Below are positions 17,648 to 26,457 of a stretch of DNA of 64,000 bases, in pieces. This stretch comes from JADJXV01 sp046328995. Lineage in GTDB: Bacteria; Bacteroidota; Ignavibacteria; Kapaibacteriales; UBA961. The stretch is taken from positions 124,001 to 188,000 of the forward strand of contig JAXLVN010000003.1 in the NCBI GenBank assembly GCA_046328995.1, read 5' to 3'. Each line of letters starts with the position of its first letter. Positions within the stretch are counted from its first letter, which is position 1. The translations under genes were made by a program, and so were the position numbers. The notes beneath the pieces are model-generated. The model was not told the origin of the DNA and searched no databases. It saw only the letters and a program-made list of their open reading frames with translations.

Positions 17648-19159
17648 ATGAAAAAGACGTTCTTTTGGGTAATCGCTTTTGCCCTTATCGGCATTTCAGC
17701 CCACGCTCAGCACAATGCGGGCAACAACGGAAAAATTTTGATGATTGTATCGAATCCATCGGTGTCCAAACAAACAGGATGGCCCATCGGGGTATGGTAT
17801 TCGGAAGTTACACATCCGTATTGGGTGTTTTCCGAAGCCGGATATTCCGTAGATATTGCGAGCTTGGAAGGCGGTGAAGTGAAGTTTGATGCCTTTTCAG
17901 ACCCGGAAGATGCCAGCAAATACTCTGCATTTGATTACATTTCTTTGGGATTCAAAAAAGATGTTTCGAAAATGGAATTGATGAAAAACACCAAAAAACT
18001 ATCTGCAATTGACCCAAAGGAGTACAAGGCAATGTTCATCTGTGGCGGCCAAGGACCCATGTACACGATGTACAAAAATCCTGAGATCGAAAAATTTACG
18101 GTTGATTTTTATCTCACAGGAAAGCCAACCGCGGCTATTTGTCATGGAACGGCCGTACTGCTCAATGCAAAACTTCCCAATGGTAAATTTTTGGTCGAAG
18201 GTAAGAAATGGACAGGGTTTACCAATAATGAAGAACAGTATGCCGACAATTTTGTCGGTATGAAGATACAACCATTTCGGATTGAGGATGAAGCCCACAA
18301 GATGCCGCATTCGAAATTTGTGGTCGGCGCAATGTTTGCACCTTTTGCCGTTCAAGACGGTACGTTAATCACCGGACAACAGCAAAATTCGGGTGGAGCT
18401 GCTGCCGAACTGGTGGTAAAGGAAATAGAGAAACAACGCAAGAATTATCCGACCTATGTTTTGGTCCATGGGGCCTGGGCCGACGAAAGTGCCTGGGGAT
18501 TTGTACGAAACGAATTGGCTAAAAACGCAAATGTAGAAGTCGTGACCCTTCCTGCCCATGGTGCTGATGCTGTCGATGGCGCCGGAATTGGACTCAATGA
18601 ATATGTGAAAACCGTCACGGAAGCCATTCAAAAGTATAAGCAAAAGGTGATTCTCGTGGGGCATTCGATGGCAGGGCACATTATTTCTCAGGTGGCAGAA
18701 AACATTCCTGCAAAGATTGAGAAGCTAATTTATGTCGCTGCTTATGTGCCGAAAAACGGTGAAAGTGTATCCGGCATTACGAATAAATTTTTGAATAATA
18801 AGCCAATTGACGTGTTTGAATTTACGAAAGATTACTCCTTCGTGAGTATCAAAAAAGATGCTCTGGCGAATGTAGTCTGTGCCGATTGTCCGCAATATAT
18901 GAAAGATATCTTGGTGAAATATCACAGGCCGGAGCCAACAAAAGGCTTGAACGATGTCGCGAAATTATCTGCGAAATTTGCTTCGGTCCCGAAATACTAT
19001 ATCATGACAAAAAATGACAATGCCGTGCCGTATGCACTACAAAAACAAATGATTAATGAAAATGGAACTATTCAAAAAGTGTTTGAAATGAATACCTCTC
19101 ATTTGCCATTTGTAGTACAGCCAAGTGAATTTTTACAGATTATTTCAAGTATAAAATAA
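17648..19159 (+). CDS. DJ-1/PfpI (Hsp31-like) domain fused to alpha/beta hydrolase, exported
   Basis: 503 residues. Signal peptide (about 1-20, ending SAHAQ). The DJ-1/PfpI glutaminase-like domain spans about 25-258, with the nucleophile elbow AAICHGTAV (Cys165) and an Hsp31-like start (TGWPIGVWYSEV, PYWVFSEAGY). An alpha/beta hydrolase covers about 268-503, with YVLVHGAW as oxyanion region, Ser340 in VGHSMAG and His485 in NTSHLPF. Hsp31-type proteins detoxify glyoxals or act as chaperones; the hydrolase half resembles esterase-type HGAW proteins. Both active sites look intact. It is the first gene of a four-gene operon opposite hxlR. Confidence 0.88.
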   Translation: MKKTFFWVIAFALIGISAHAQHNAGNNGKILMIVSNPSVSKQTGWPIGVWYSEVTHPYWVFSEAGYSVDIASLEGGEVKFDAFSDPEDASKYSAFDYISLGFKKDVSKMELMKNTKKLSAIDPKEYKAMFICGGQGPMYTMYKNPEIEKFTVDFYLTGKPTAAICHGTAVLLNAKLPNGKFLVEGKKWTGFTNNEEQYADNFVGMKIQPFRIEDEAHKMPHSKFVVGAMFAPFAVQDGTLITGQQQNSGGAAAELVVKEIEKQRKNYPTYVLVHGAWADESAWGFVRNELAKNANVEVVTLPAHGADAVDGAGIGLNEYVKTVTEAIQKYKQKVILVGHSMAGHIISQVAENIPAKIEKLIYVAAYVPKNGESVSGITNKFLNNKPIDVFEFTKDYSFVSIKKDALANVVCADCPQYMKDILVKYHRPEPTKGLNDVAKLSAKFASVPKYYIMTKNDNAVPYALQKQMINENGTIQKVFEMNTSHLPFVVQPSEFLQIISSIK

Positions 19160-19161
19160 CA

Positions 19162-19824
19162 ATGAGGATTACCTTCTATTTCATGGTATTAATTTCCTGC
19201 TTTTTGTGGGGAAATTCTACTCTTGCTCAGTCGATTCCGGTTGAAGTAATGGTAGGTGACCAAAAATCTACGTTGGATATAATGTTCTTTAGCTACTTTA
19301 AAAACAAAGATACATCCAATTCGGAGTTTTTGTTTTTTAATAGGAACCGAGCAAGTGTAGATTACAAAATGACGGATACGAGTTATGTACCTCAATTTGG
19401 CTTTACGGAAGCCTTGAGTTATACCACATCTTCGCTTGGAGGTTTTGCACCGGTCGCCGTTGTCCAGCTGGTAAATACCGGCATATTTCCCAAAATAGGG
19501 ATTCAATATGTGAAGAGTACCCCAAACATTGTTTTGTTTGGATGGACAGTGATTGAAGCTACCAAGAATCCTACTCTTGATGTATTTGTCTTATCTCGAT
19601 ATACACCCTATTTACGCGACGGAATGAATCTCTATGCACAGGTAGAATTGTTGGCAAATATCCCTACCGGTATAAAAAATAAGTATAATTTTGTACAACG
19701 AATGAGAATGGGAGTAAAGCTGAGGGAATTTCAATTTGGTATTGCCGGCGATTTCGTCGAAAATGGCAGAACAACGTACACAAGCTCAACTAATCTTGGC
19801 GTATTTCTACGCTATGAATTTTAA
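19162..19824 (+). CDS. Hypothetical outer-membrane beta-barrel-like protein
   Basis: 220 residues. Signal peptide ending near WGNSTLAQ. The mature part shows alternating polar/aromatic strand-like stretches and ends in LRYEF, the aromatic end typical of outer-membrane barrels. It starts two bases after the DJ-1/hydrolase stop, so it is part of that operon. No named family recognised. Confidence 0.6.
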   Translation: MRITFYFMVLISCFLWGNSTLAQSIPVEVMVGDQKSTLDIMFFSYFKNKDTSNSEFLFFNRNRASVDYKMTDTSYVPQFGFTEALSYTTSSLGGFAPVAVVQLVNTGIFPKIGIQYVKSTPNIVLFGWTVIEATKNPTLDVFVLSRYTPYLRDGMNLYAQVELLANIPTGIKNKYNFVQRMRMGVKLREFQFGIAGDFVENGRTTYTSSTNLGVFLRYEF

Positions 19825-19845
19825 ACTTTTTAACAGAAAACGATC

Positions 19846-20268
19846 ATGCAACTTAAAAGAAAATCAACCGCTGTTTGGAACGGAACAGGGAAAAACGGCA
19901 CCGGAAAGCTAACGTCCCAAAGTGGCGTTTTACAGAATACCCAGTATGGCTTTCAGTCACGTTTTGCAGATGGAATAGGCACTAATCCGGAAGAATTAAT
20001 TGCTGCCGCGCACGCAGGATGCTTCTCGATGAAGCTTGCTTTTAATCTTCAAGCCGCAGGGTATACCGCTACTGAATTACAGACTGATTGTGTCATCGTG
20101 TTGGAAAATGGTGAAATCACGCAGTCAAATCTTACATTGCGCGCTGTTGTCGAAGGAATTGAATACTCTGCATTTGAAGAATTGGTAAAAGATGCAGAAG
20201 CTAATTGCCCGGTTTCTAAATTATTACATACCCAAATTTCAGTAACATTTGAATTAATGACATCATGA
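19846..20268 (+). CDS. OsmC/Ohr family peroxiredoxin
   Basis: 140 residues, normal length. Cys59 in AAAHAGCFSMKL and Cys121 in EANCPVSKLL match the two catalytic cysteines that reduce organic hydroperoxides. The TNPEELIAAAHA stretch is characteristic of the OsmC subgroup. It overlaps the next gene by four bases and belongs to the HxlR-divergent operon, in keeping with oxidant defence. Confidence 0.92.
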   Translation: MQLKRKSTAVWNGTGKNGTGKLTSQSGVLQNTQYGFQSRFADGIGTNPEELIAAAHAGCFSMKLAFNLQAAGYTATELQTDCVIVLENGEITQSNLTLRAVVEGIEYSAFEELVKDAEANCPVSKLLHTQISVTFELMTS

Positions 20269-20879
20269 ATATAGCAATTATCGGAACAGGAAATGTCGGC
20301 GGCGCCTTAGCCAAACGCTTGTCTGAGCACCACAGAATTACCTTAGGTGTGCGGAATACCGAGGAATTTAAGGGCAAAGAACTGCTTGCGTACTCGAAAA
20401 ATATTACCGCACACTCCATCGGCGATGCTGTGGCCGGTGCCGATGTCATTATCATTGCCGTGCCGGCGCAATATGCTGCGGAAACGGCCAAAAGTCTCGG
20501 CGATGTTTCCGGGAAAATTATCATCGATACGATGAATGCAGTGTTTGTTAAGCCCGAAGGATTTACGAATACTGCCGATGCGATTCTCGCCAACTGCACT
20601 ACAGAGGATGTCGTAAAATGTTTTAATACAACAGGTTTTGAAAACATGCTCAACCCTGTCTATCACGGCAAAGGCATCGACATGTTTACCGCCGGGAATT
20701 CTGAAAAAGGGATTGCAATGGCGACACAATTATCGAAAGAAATCGGTTTTGGGAATGTCTATCATTTCGGCGGGAACGACCGTTTTGCTCTCATCGAGCA
20801 ATTCGCTTTCAGTTGGATAAATCTTGCAATTCTCCAAAAACAGGGGAGAGATATGGCATTTACGGTGGTGCGGAGGTAG
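20265..20879 (+). CDS. NADP-binding oxidoreductase, coenzyme F420-dependent type family
   Basis: 204 residues. The N terminus MNIAIIGTGNVGGALAKRL is a Rossmann dinucleotide site, followed by VRNTEEF and VIIIAVPAQYAAE. The family name comes from archaeal F420:NADP reductase, but bacterial homologues commonly use other substrates, so F420 use is not implied. The start overlaps the osmC stop (ATGA). Last gene of the operon. Confidence 0.85.
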   Translation: MNIAIIGTGNVGGALAKRLSEHHRITLGVRNTEEFKGKELLAYSKNITAHSIGDAVAGADVIIIAVPAQYAAETAKSLGDVSGKIIIDTMNAVFVKPEGFTNTADAILANCTTEDVVKCFNTTGFENMLNPVYHGKGIDMFTAGNSEKGIAMATQLSKEIGFGNVYHFGGNDRFALIEQFAFSWINLAILQKQGRDMAFTVVRR

Positions 20880-20921
20880 GTGGTTTAGGTGCATTGGTAA
20901 CACAGTACGATGGAATAGGGG

Positions 20922-21317
20922 ATGAAGATCCTACCATGTTCAAAAAATAATTATTTCTACACTGAAGTGACAAAACAACAATTCAGATTCAAGATAGATT
21001 ATTTCCATATACACGGCATGTTCAATATTCCCGGACTGGTTATATGTTCGGGCCATGGATACGACTACAAAACATATTGCTGCAAAAAATGCGGAGAATT
21101 ATTTGTGGTAGAAGGTGAGAAGTTGCATCATCAATCAACCACCCTTGAAACTCTTTGCATCGGTAAGAACTGTCCAAGCTGTTCAGAAAATTTACAACAC
21201 AGCTTGGTAAAATATCCTGAGAATATTGTTCACAATACTACACTTTTGGTCAACCCGAACACAATTGATTATGTGCACTTTGTAGCAACAGAATTAATCG
21301 ACGTGTATGTATTGTAA
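20922..21317 (+). CDS. Hypothetical protein with zinc-ribbon cysteines
   Basis: 131 residues, soluble. Cysteine pairs YCCKKCGELF (about residue 56) and CIGKNCPSCSE (about 84) suggest a zinc ribbon. No family recognised. AT-rich, like other orphans in the window. A start further in is possible, since the first 25 residues are not distinctive. Confidence 0.5.
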   Translation: MKILPCSKNNYFYTEVTKQQFRFKIDYFHIHGMFNIPGLVICSGHGYDYKTYCCKKCGELFVVEGEKLHHQSTTLETLCIGKNCPSCSENLQHSLVKYPENIVHNTTLLVNPNTIDYVHFVATELIDVYVL

Positions 21318-21409
21318 TGATATTTTCGGTCACTCGCATTGTAAAGAGTCGATAGTTTAGTATAATTGTGCAGCAAACAAGATAACATCACTAAAATTTT
21401 TCTCGAAAC

Positions 21410-22123
21410 ATGAACATTATCAAAAAAATCTTTGGCAGGATGCTGGAATCCGACGACCTTTTTTCCGTGGGAGATATTTTTTATACTCGTTACAATGATA
21501 AATTCCATATTTATAAATTATTGAAAGTAGATTCTAAATATAAAATTTATCATGTCCTGAGTTATTCGCCGCTCGACGAACTGCCGGAAATTGAAAAAAT
21601 AAGTGAACTCGAAATAAAAGCCCTGCATTTTCCGATTGCAATCAGTGGATTTAATAATCCAACTCTCCTGACGAAAACTACGCTCACCGTTGAGGATTAC
21701 CAAGGATATTATTTCTATTTAAAAGCGACAGGTAATTATGAGGAATTAGTTGCAATCGCCAATGAATACTACAATGAAGCTAATTTGTTGAGTGAACTAA
21801 AACAACACAAGTTAGCGATTGAAAAACATTCCATTGCGATTGACCTTTTTCCGCAATTTTATGAGTCTATCGATAATAGAGCGTTCTGTAAAATGGATGC
21901 AGGGATGTGGGAGGATGCAATTGAAGATTTTAAATTATCGTTAACTGTCAATCCGGGTAGTTACCTTGCAGAATTTTCGATTGGAGAGTGTTATATGAAG
22001 ATGGGAAATTATAAAAATGCAATTCTTCAATTCCAAAAAGCCATATCAATTGACCCGAAACAAAAAATCGGGAAAAACTTTCTTCAGAAAGCATTGGAAT
22101 TAGATCAACAGTCTAATTTGTAG
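21410..22123 (+). CDS. TPR-repeat protein
   Basis: 237 residues. An N-terminal domain of about 100 residues (FSVGDIFYTRYNDKFHIYKL) of unknown type is followed by three to four TPR-like helical pairs (about 115-230), for example YKNAILQFQKAISIDPKQ. No signal peptide, so probably a cytosolic scaffold. Stand-alone gene with neighbours over 90 bases away. Confidence 0.65.
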   Translation: MNIIKKIFGRMLESDDLFSVGDIFYTRYNDKFHIYKLLKVDSKYKIYHVLSYSPLDELPEIEKISELEIKALHFPIAISGFNNPTLLTKTTLTVEDYQGYYFYLKATGNYEELVAIANEYYNEANLLSELKQHKLAIEKHSIAIDLFPQFYESIDNRAFCKMDAGMWEDAIEDFKLSLTVNPGSYLAEFSIGECYMKMGNYKNAILQFQKAISIDPKQKIGKNFLQKALELDQQSNL

Positions 22124-22306
22124 TACGTACTCGCTATCTGACTCCGTTTAATTTTAATTTCGACCGTAAGTACTTGTTAGTGTGACGGATACTCGGGGAC
22201 AGATATAATTGTTCACTACGTAATTGATAGCAAATATCCTATCAGACGCTACCGAAATTCAGCACATCAATTCAATTCTCCAACACACGGTAACAAAGGA
22301 ATTCGG

Positions 22307-22675
22307 ATGAAAGATCTACTACTCAAATGGCTGCAAACTATCGAAAAGCATGACGGCATACCACCGGAAGAGGTCATTGCCTTCAATTTTGGGATGTATG
22401 AAACTGAGGCGGGATACAGCATGTATTTAGTCGGTGGGTTTGAATATAGCGACGACAACGACGACTGGGCGTGTCTCGATGTACCAACGTCAGACTATAG
22501 GCATCTATTCTTACCAGATGAACTACAATCCATAGCGCCGGGCGCTGTCGCCGAGTACTGCGCGAAGATATTCAAAGAATTGGAAGCGGAAGGGAAATTA
22601 GCCACCACACTCGTCAAGAATGCGATTGCAATTACGATTGGATTTGATGATGGTGTGTTGATAAAGATTCGGTGA
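22307..22675 (+). CDS. Hypothetical protein, possible immunity-like
   Basis: 122 residues, acidic and soluble, with YSDDNDDWACLD near the middle and ITIGFDDGVLIKIR at the end. Size, acidity and the WACLD motif resemble small immunity-type proteins, but no family is recognised and no toxin is adjacent. Confidence 0.5.
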   Translation: MKDLLLKWLQTIEKHDGIPPEEVIAFNFGMYETEAGYSMYLVGGFEYSDDNDDWACLDVPTSDYRHLFLPDELQSIAPGAVAEYCAKIFKELEAEGKLATTLVKNAIAITIGFDDGVLIKIR

Positions 22676-23039
22676 TGGTAGATGCGTGGCTATACTCATG
22701 CTCATCGCTTGAAGGGCAGAAGGGGACGTAGGGGACAGTGGGGACATAAGGAACATAAAGTACTGATGGTTTTCAACATACTGCTGCACAAGTGTTGGAG
22801 TTTACATCACCTATTCGCCGGAAAAACTCGTTGTGAGGATGCGCCGAACCTGAAGTTTCATCGGTATGTGTTTACGATTGCTGGAAACAACCGACCGGTT
22901 GGGGAAAATGGTGACCGGACAAAAAAAACTCCTGTAACTTTACGACCGAATAACCTCTCTATCATTGAGTACGATACCCCAACTATAATGAAGTACTATT
23001 GTTATAACGTTTGGGCAGAAAAGCCCCGGAGGATACACT
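22676..23039. other. Intergenic region with 9-bp polypurine periodicity
   Basis: 364 bases. An open frame (22682-23080) runs through it but has low-complexity composition and overlaps the next gene's start, so it is not called. At 22711-22755 five consecutive 9-base units follow a RRGGRAC-like pattern (AAGGGGACG, TAGGGGACA, GTGGGGACA, TAAGGAACA). Confidence 0.55.
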
Positions 23040-23984
23040 ATGAAAACTACATTCCTGATACTAAGCAATCCATGCACTGAATCGTGGGAAAGTATGGCAC
23101 CCACCGAAGCCGGAAGTTATTGCGATGTATGTGCAAAAACTGTCGTAGATTTAAGTAATTTACATCAAAAGGAAATAGCCGCACTCCTCAAAAAGTCTGA
23201 TGGCAACCTTTGCGGTAGAGTGACCAAATCTCAGCTTCGTGAACCAATCGTCGAGCATGAGCTCCCCAATCGATACAACGTGCCGTATTCTAAGATAGCA
23301 GCAAGCGTGGTGATGGCAACTGCATTGGTCGCATGTCAGCCCTTGCAGTCTGACGGACAGCAAGAAAACACTGAATTTGTACAACCTCAAAATAGTGGCG
23401 TGAAATCGCAAGCAAACATCGTGGCTTCAATTGCGCAATCATCGACACCGAGGAAATTTAGTGTAATCAAAGGTACCGTAACGTCTGAGAAAAGTAGTAA
23501 GCCGATAGAAAATGCAAAAATTACATTGGTGACAGCGAAGAGATTAATTTCTGCCTTTTCCATGGCAGACGGAACTTTCGCCTTAGAAATACCGACCGAC
23601 CTCATCGATGATGATAATGTGATACAGGTGTCGTATGAAAAAGCCCGAAATGATGATCAAGAACGTCATGAAGGATATGAAACACAAGACTATCTTTTAT
23701 CAAAAGCAGAATTACATTCTTCTGTTATCGTTAAAGCTCAACCGTTGATGCTTATTGTGGGCGGGATTCGAAGCTACGGCGCGGACGGAAACGAGCCGAT
23801 GTACATTCGTAATGGTGTAGAAGTTAATTACAGCGAATTTTTCAAAGAATCCGGCGAAAAAAATGGTTGCGACCGCGACAATATTGAGTACTATTATTAC
23901 TTTGAGCCCAAGTTCGCAGTAGCAATTTATGGTGAAAAGGCAAAGCACGGACTCTTTATCCTCAAAGTAAACAATGAATACTAA
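23040..23984 (+). CDS. CDVC-motif protein with carboxypeptidase-like regulatory domain
   Basis: 314 residues. The N terminus has Cys12 and SYCDVCAKTVVDLS (Cys28/Cys31), a conserved motif of a Bacteroidota family otherwise known only by its domains. A hydrophobic segment (SVVMATALVAC, about residues 88-99) follows. About 140-210 is a carboxypeptidase-regulatory-like beta sandwich (GTVTSEKSSKPIENAKITLV). The end carries a TonB-plug-like stretch (VGGIRSYGADGNEP). Likely membrane-anchored; the role of the family is unknown. Confidence 0.7.
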   Translation: MKTTFLILSNPCTESWESMAPTEAGSYCDVCAKTVVDLSNLHQKEIAALLKKSDGNLCGRVTKSQLREPIVEHELPNRYNVPYSKIAASVVMATALVACQPLQSDGQQENTEFVQPQNSGVKSQANIVASIAQSSTPRKFSVIKGTVTSEKSSKPIENAKITLVTAKRLISAFSMADGTFALEIPTDLIDDDNVIQVSYEKARNDDQERHEGYETQDYLLSKAELHSSVIVKAQPLMLIVGGIRSYGADGNEPMYIRNGVEVNYSEFFKESGEKNGCDRDNIEYYYYFEPKFAVAIYGEKAKHGLFILKVNNEY

Positions 23985-23986
23985 CT

Positions 23987-24412
23987 ATGACACTACGACG
24001 CGCGACCAGAGAAGAAGCAAAATTCATAAAAACATGGGATGAGTTCATCGGCGATAGGAGAATCGATAACGGTAGAGGTGAATTATTTGTAGCCGTCGAA
24101 GGCAATGACGTGCTCGGATATATCACCTATTCATCGGATATGTTTTACAACAGGCCATTCATCAGCTTGCTGTGTGTGAAAGAATCAGCACGGAGAAAGG
24201 GCGTTGGCAGGGCGCTGATGCAGTGTGTGACAGCACTCTACGCAGGGCTCGACGTATGGACATCGACCGAAGAATGGAATACTCCTGCAATTCAATTATT
24301 CGAGTCGATGGGATTTATACAAAAAGGTGGTATTGCAGGACTCAACAGCGATGATTCTGTGGAGTTATATTTTGTGTTGCCCGCAGAGAAAAACACGCAT
24401 GAAATGAACTAA
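23987..24412 (+). CDS. GNAT family N-acetyltransferase
   Basis: 141 residues. The acetyl-CoA binding motif is RRKGVGRALMQ (about residues 69-79) after the strand FISLLCVKESA, with NTPAIQLFESMGF near the C terminus. It starts two bases after the previous gene. Substrate not predictable. Confidence 0.88.
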   Translation: MTLRRATREEAKFIKTWDEFIGDRRIDNGRGELFVAVEGNDVLGYITYSSDMFYNRPFISLLCVKESARRKGVGRALMQCVTALYAGLDVWTSTEEWNTPAIQLFESMGFIQKGGIAGLNSDDSVELYFVLPAEKNTHEMN

Positions 24413-24599
24413 TTACCCTGCTTTCACCTAATCCGGAAGCTGAGAACGATAGCCCAATGGAGTCGGTAAGATATGGTTTGGCAGAGGGTTACGTACGTTT
24501 TGAGAATAAATAATAGAATTCATTTAAACCTTTTTAGAAAATCTGTGACTAAGCGTGCTCACAGAAAGTATTTTTTTTAACAATGAGAGGTATAGGTCT

Positions 24600-25448
24600 A
24601 TGAAAAACGTGAAATGTATTTCCTTTTTGCTGGCAATTGCCTTGATGATAGGCATCATCGGCTGTAGAAATAATGCGACATCCCCCGTCGAGGAAAGTAT
24701 TGAATCGTCACAGGATAATGCACTTGCTGAAGGTGAAATGACATCCGTCTTTTCGTTTTTTGATGCCCAAAGCGAGACAACGTTTCAATCGGGTATCAAG
24801 GGTGATAATGCAACCATTCTCGTCTCGCCCAAGAAATCGGAATTATTGCCTGATTGTGCTACTGCTTCCTGGGATTCGGTGGCGAGGATTCTGACGATTG
24901 ATTTCGGCAGCCAAAATTGTGTGTGTAAAGACGGCCTGACAAGAAGAGGCAAAATCATTGCACAATTCAGCGGAAAATATAAAGAAGTAAATTCCAGCGT
25001 GATGATCTCACTCGATAATTATTATGTGCAGGATATGAAGGTGACGGGGTCAAAAAAAGTTACCTTCCTCGGCGTCGGTAAAGTAAATATTCTCGTCGAA
25101 AATGCAATGGTTGCTACACCGACCGGAACGATTTCGTGGAATTCGAACAGAACAATCGAAAAGACCAAAGGCCTCACAACTCCCACGATTTGGGACGATG
25201 AATACGTGCTGACGGGTTCCGCAAATGGTGTCAACCGCAAAGGCGTCGCCTTCACCGTCACCATCGACACTCCCTTAAAGAAAAAAGTATCCTGCCTAGC
25301 AAAGGATTTCGTCTCCGGTATTCTAACCATTCAGAATGATAAAGGCGCGACCTTATCGATTAATTATGATCCACTTGGAACTGAAGCATGTAATAAATTA
25401 GCAAGTGTGACAATTAATGGGAAAACGCAGACGATTACGCTGCGGTAA
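24600..25448 (+). CDS. Hypothetical lipoprotein
   Basis: 282 residues from ATG 24600; the frame is open further upstream, but this start gives a clean lipoprotein signal (MKNVKCISFLLAIALMIGII then Cys22). The mature part is beta-rich, with a Cys-containing stretch NCVCKDG. No domain recognised. Exported and probably lipid-anchored. A terminator hairpin lies about 30 bases downstream. Confidence 0.65.
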   Translation: MKNVKCISFLLAIALMIGIIGCRNNATSPVEESIESSQDNALAEGEMTSVFSFFDAQSETTFQSGIKGDNATILVSPKKSELLPDCATASWDSVARILTIDFGSQNCVCKDGLTRRGKIIAQFSGKYKEVNSSVMISLDNYYVQDMKVTGSKKVTFLGVGKVNILVENAMVATPTGTISWNSNRTIEKTKGLTTPTIWDDEYVLTGSANGVNRKGVAFTVTIDTPLKKKVSCLAKDFVSGILTIQNDKGATLSINYDPLGTEACNKLASVTINGKTQTITLR

Positions 25449-25479
25449 GTAGTTGTCGGATATAAGAAAGATTAAAAGA

Positions 25480-25515
25480 AACATCAGATTGCACGGGCAG
25501 TCTGATGTTTTTTTT
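25480..25515 (+). terminator. Rho-independent terminator
   Basis: ACATCAGA and TCTGATGT arms with an inner GC/GC extension, followed by eight T. It ends the lipoprotein transcript. Confidence 0.85.
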
Positions 25516-25589
25516 GTTGAGTGAACACTACAATCGATTGTATATTTAATCAGTTCATGGTACTGATTGTCCTTCATTCCAATGATAAG

Positions 25590-25623
25590 TTTGCAAGAGA
25601 ATGTGGGCAATACGCTATTTTTG
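25590..25623 (+). promoter_or_regulatory. Candidate promoter
   Basis: TTTG at 25590-25593 and TATTTTTG at 25616-25623 with 22 bases between fit the Bacteroidota -33/-7 pattern. It lies about 150 bases upstream of the next gene, with the reverse repeat in between. Confidence 0.35.
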
Positions 25624-25692
25624 CTACGACAATTAAATAATTCAATGAGTGCTTGCAAATTCAACTGCACAAGATGCCGCAGTACTTTTTAT

Positions 25693-25731
25693 AGGTACGT
25701 GTTTACGTTCAGTTCAAAGCACTGAACGGAC
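25693..25731 (-). repeat. Dispersed hairpin-tail repeat, copy f (reverse)
   Basis: On the minus strand: GTCCGTTCAGT, loop, ACTGAACGTAAACACGTACC. The stem GTTCAGT/ACTGAAC differs from subfamily A copies on both arms yet still pairs. With forward copy d it brackets the gene at 25774-26238. Confidence 0.65.
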
Positions 25732-25773
25732 TAAAAAAAGTTGTAATTCTGAAAAATAGGTGGACACAATACT

Positions 25774-26238
25774 ATGAAGAAACAATTATTACTAATAACA
25801 CTACTCCTTTTGACCGTTCATTTGGTCAATGGTCAAATAAATAAAAAGCCAAAGAACAAAAAATTAAAAACCGGCACTTTCCAATGCAACGAATATTGGA
25901 TAATGAAAAACACACAGTGGGATAGTGCCTATGATGATGTAAAGGTTAGTAGCCAATATGAAATGATTCTTAAAAGCAAAGATTCTATTTGGGGGGTCAT
26001 TTTTCTAGGGACCCTAACTGTACAAGATGACACAATTCATGTAAATCAAGAAAATGGTTATGATAATATATGTCATCAAATTGGTAAAGTCCGCATTGGA
26101 GATAGTGTCTTTGTGGAAGGATACAAGAGGAAAGAACTATTTAGAATAATAAATGACTCATTAGTTGAGTTTGCCGGCAATCAATTTATAAAGAGTAAAA
26201 TGCCGGTACTGTATGGCTGTTGGTGTGTTTGGAAATAA
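25774..26238 (+). CDS. Hypothetical secreted protein
   Basis: 154 residues. Signal peptide (KKQLLLITLLLLTVHLVNGQ). Cysteines at CNEYW, NICHQ and YGCWCVWK may form disulfides. No family recognised. AT-rich, and bracketed by inverted copies of the dispersed hairpin repeat (25693-25731 reverse, 26246-26302 forward), with only about 7 bases between its stop and the downstream copy. Confidence 0.6.
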   Translation: MKKQLLLITLLLLTVHLVNGQINKKPKNKKLKTGTFQCNEYWIMKNTQWDSAYDDVKVSSQYEMILKSKDSIWGVIFLGTLTVQDDTIHVNQENGYDNICHQIGKVRIGDSVFVEGYKRKELFRIINDSLVEFAGNQFIKSKMPVLYGCWCVWK

Positions 26239-26245
26239 AAATTCC

Positions 26246-26302
26246 TGTTCGGTCAGTTTTTAAAACTAACCGTAACTACTTGCCAATAAAATGTTTGCTC
26301 GG
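26246..26302 (+). repeat. Dispersed hairpin-tail repeat, copy d
   Basis: Hairpin GGTCAGTTTTTAAAACTAACC followed by CGTAACTACTTGCCAATAAAATGTTTGC. The tail is clearly the same as in the other copies, with a diverged 3' part. Confidence 0.7.
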
Positions 26303-26384
26303 AGTTCTCTCAGTAAATGTATATTCGGTAAGTGATTGATGTTAGGCGTTTGCAACCGATGAGAACTGTTTGCCTAGCAACGTG

Positions 26385-26412
26385 TGTCCTTTCTGTCCTT
26401 TCTGTCCTTTTC
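26385..26412. repeat. Short 9-bp tandem repeat
   Basis: Three units of TGTCCTTTC in a row. On the minus strand this is GACAGAAAG-type polypurine, comparable with the arrays at 22711 and 61611. Confidence 0.6.
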
Positions 26413-26449
26413 CCCGTCCGGTCAGTTTAAAGAACTTGACTGCACGGGG
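26412..26449 (-). terminator. Hairpin at the 3' end of the T9SS gene
   Basis: CCCCGT/ACGGGG outer arms with an inner GTCAGTT/AACTTGAC pair. The inner hairpin resembles the stem of the dispersed repeat. There is no clean T-run, so it may act as a 3' end structure rather than an intrinsic terminator. Confidence 0.45.
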
Positions 26450-26457
26450 AAATTTTC

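Larger units (their letters stand above)
25449..25773. other. Intergenic region with terminator, candidate promoter and reverse repeat
   Basis: 325 bases without a gene. It contains the terminator at 25480-25515, a promoter-like pair at 25590-25623 and reverse hairpin-tail repeat copy f at 25693-25731. Confidence 0.6.

Noticed and set aside
22682..23080. Open frame of 132 residues
   Set aside because: Starts in a low-complexity 9-bp repeat, has Arg/Gly/His-rich composition and overlaps the start of the well-supported CDVC lipoprotein.
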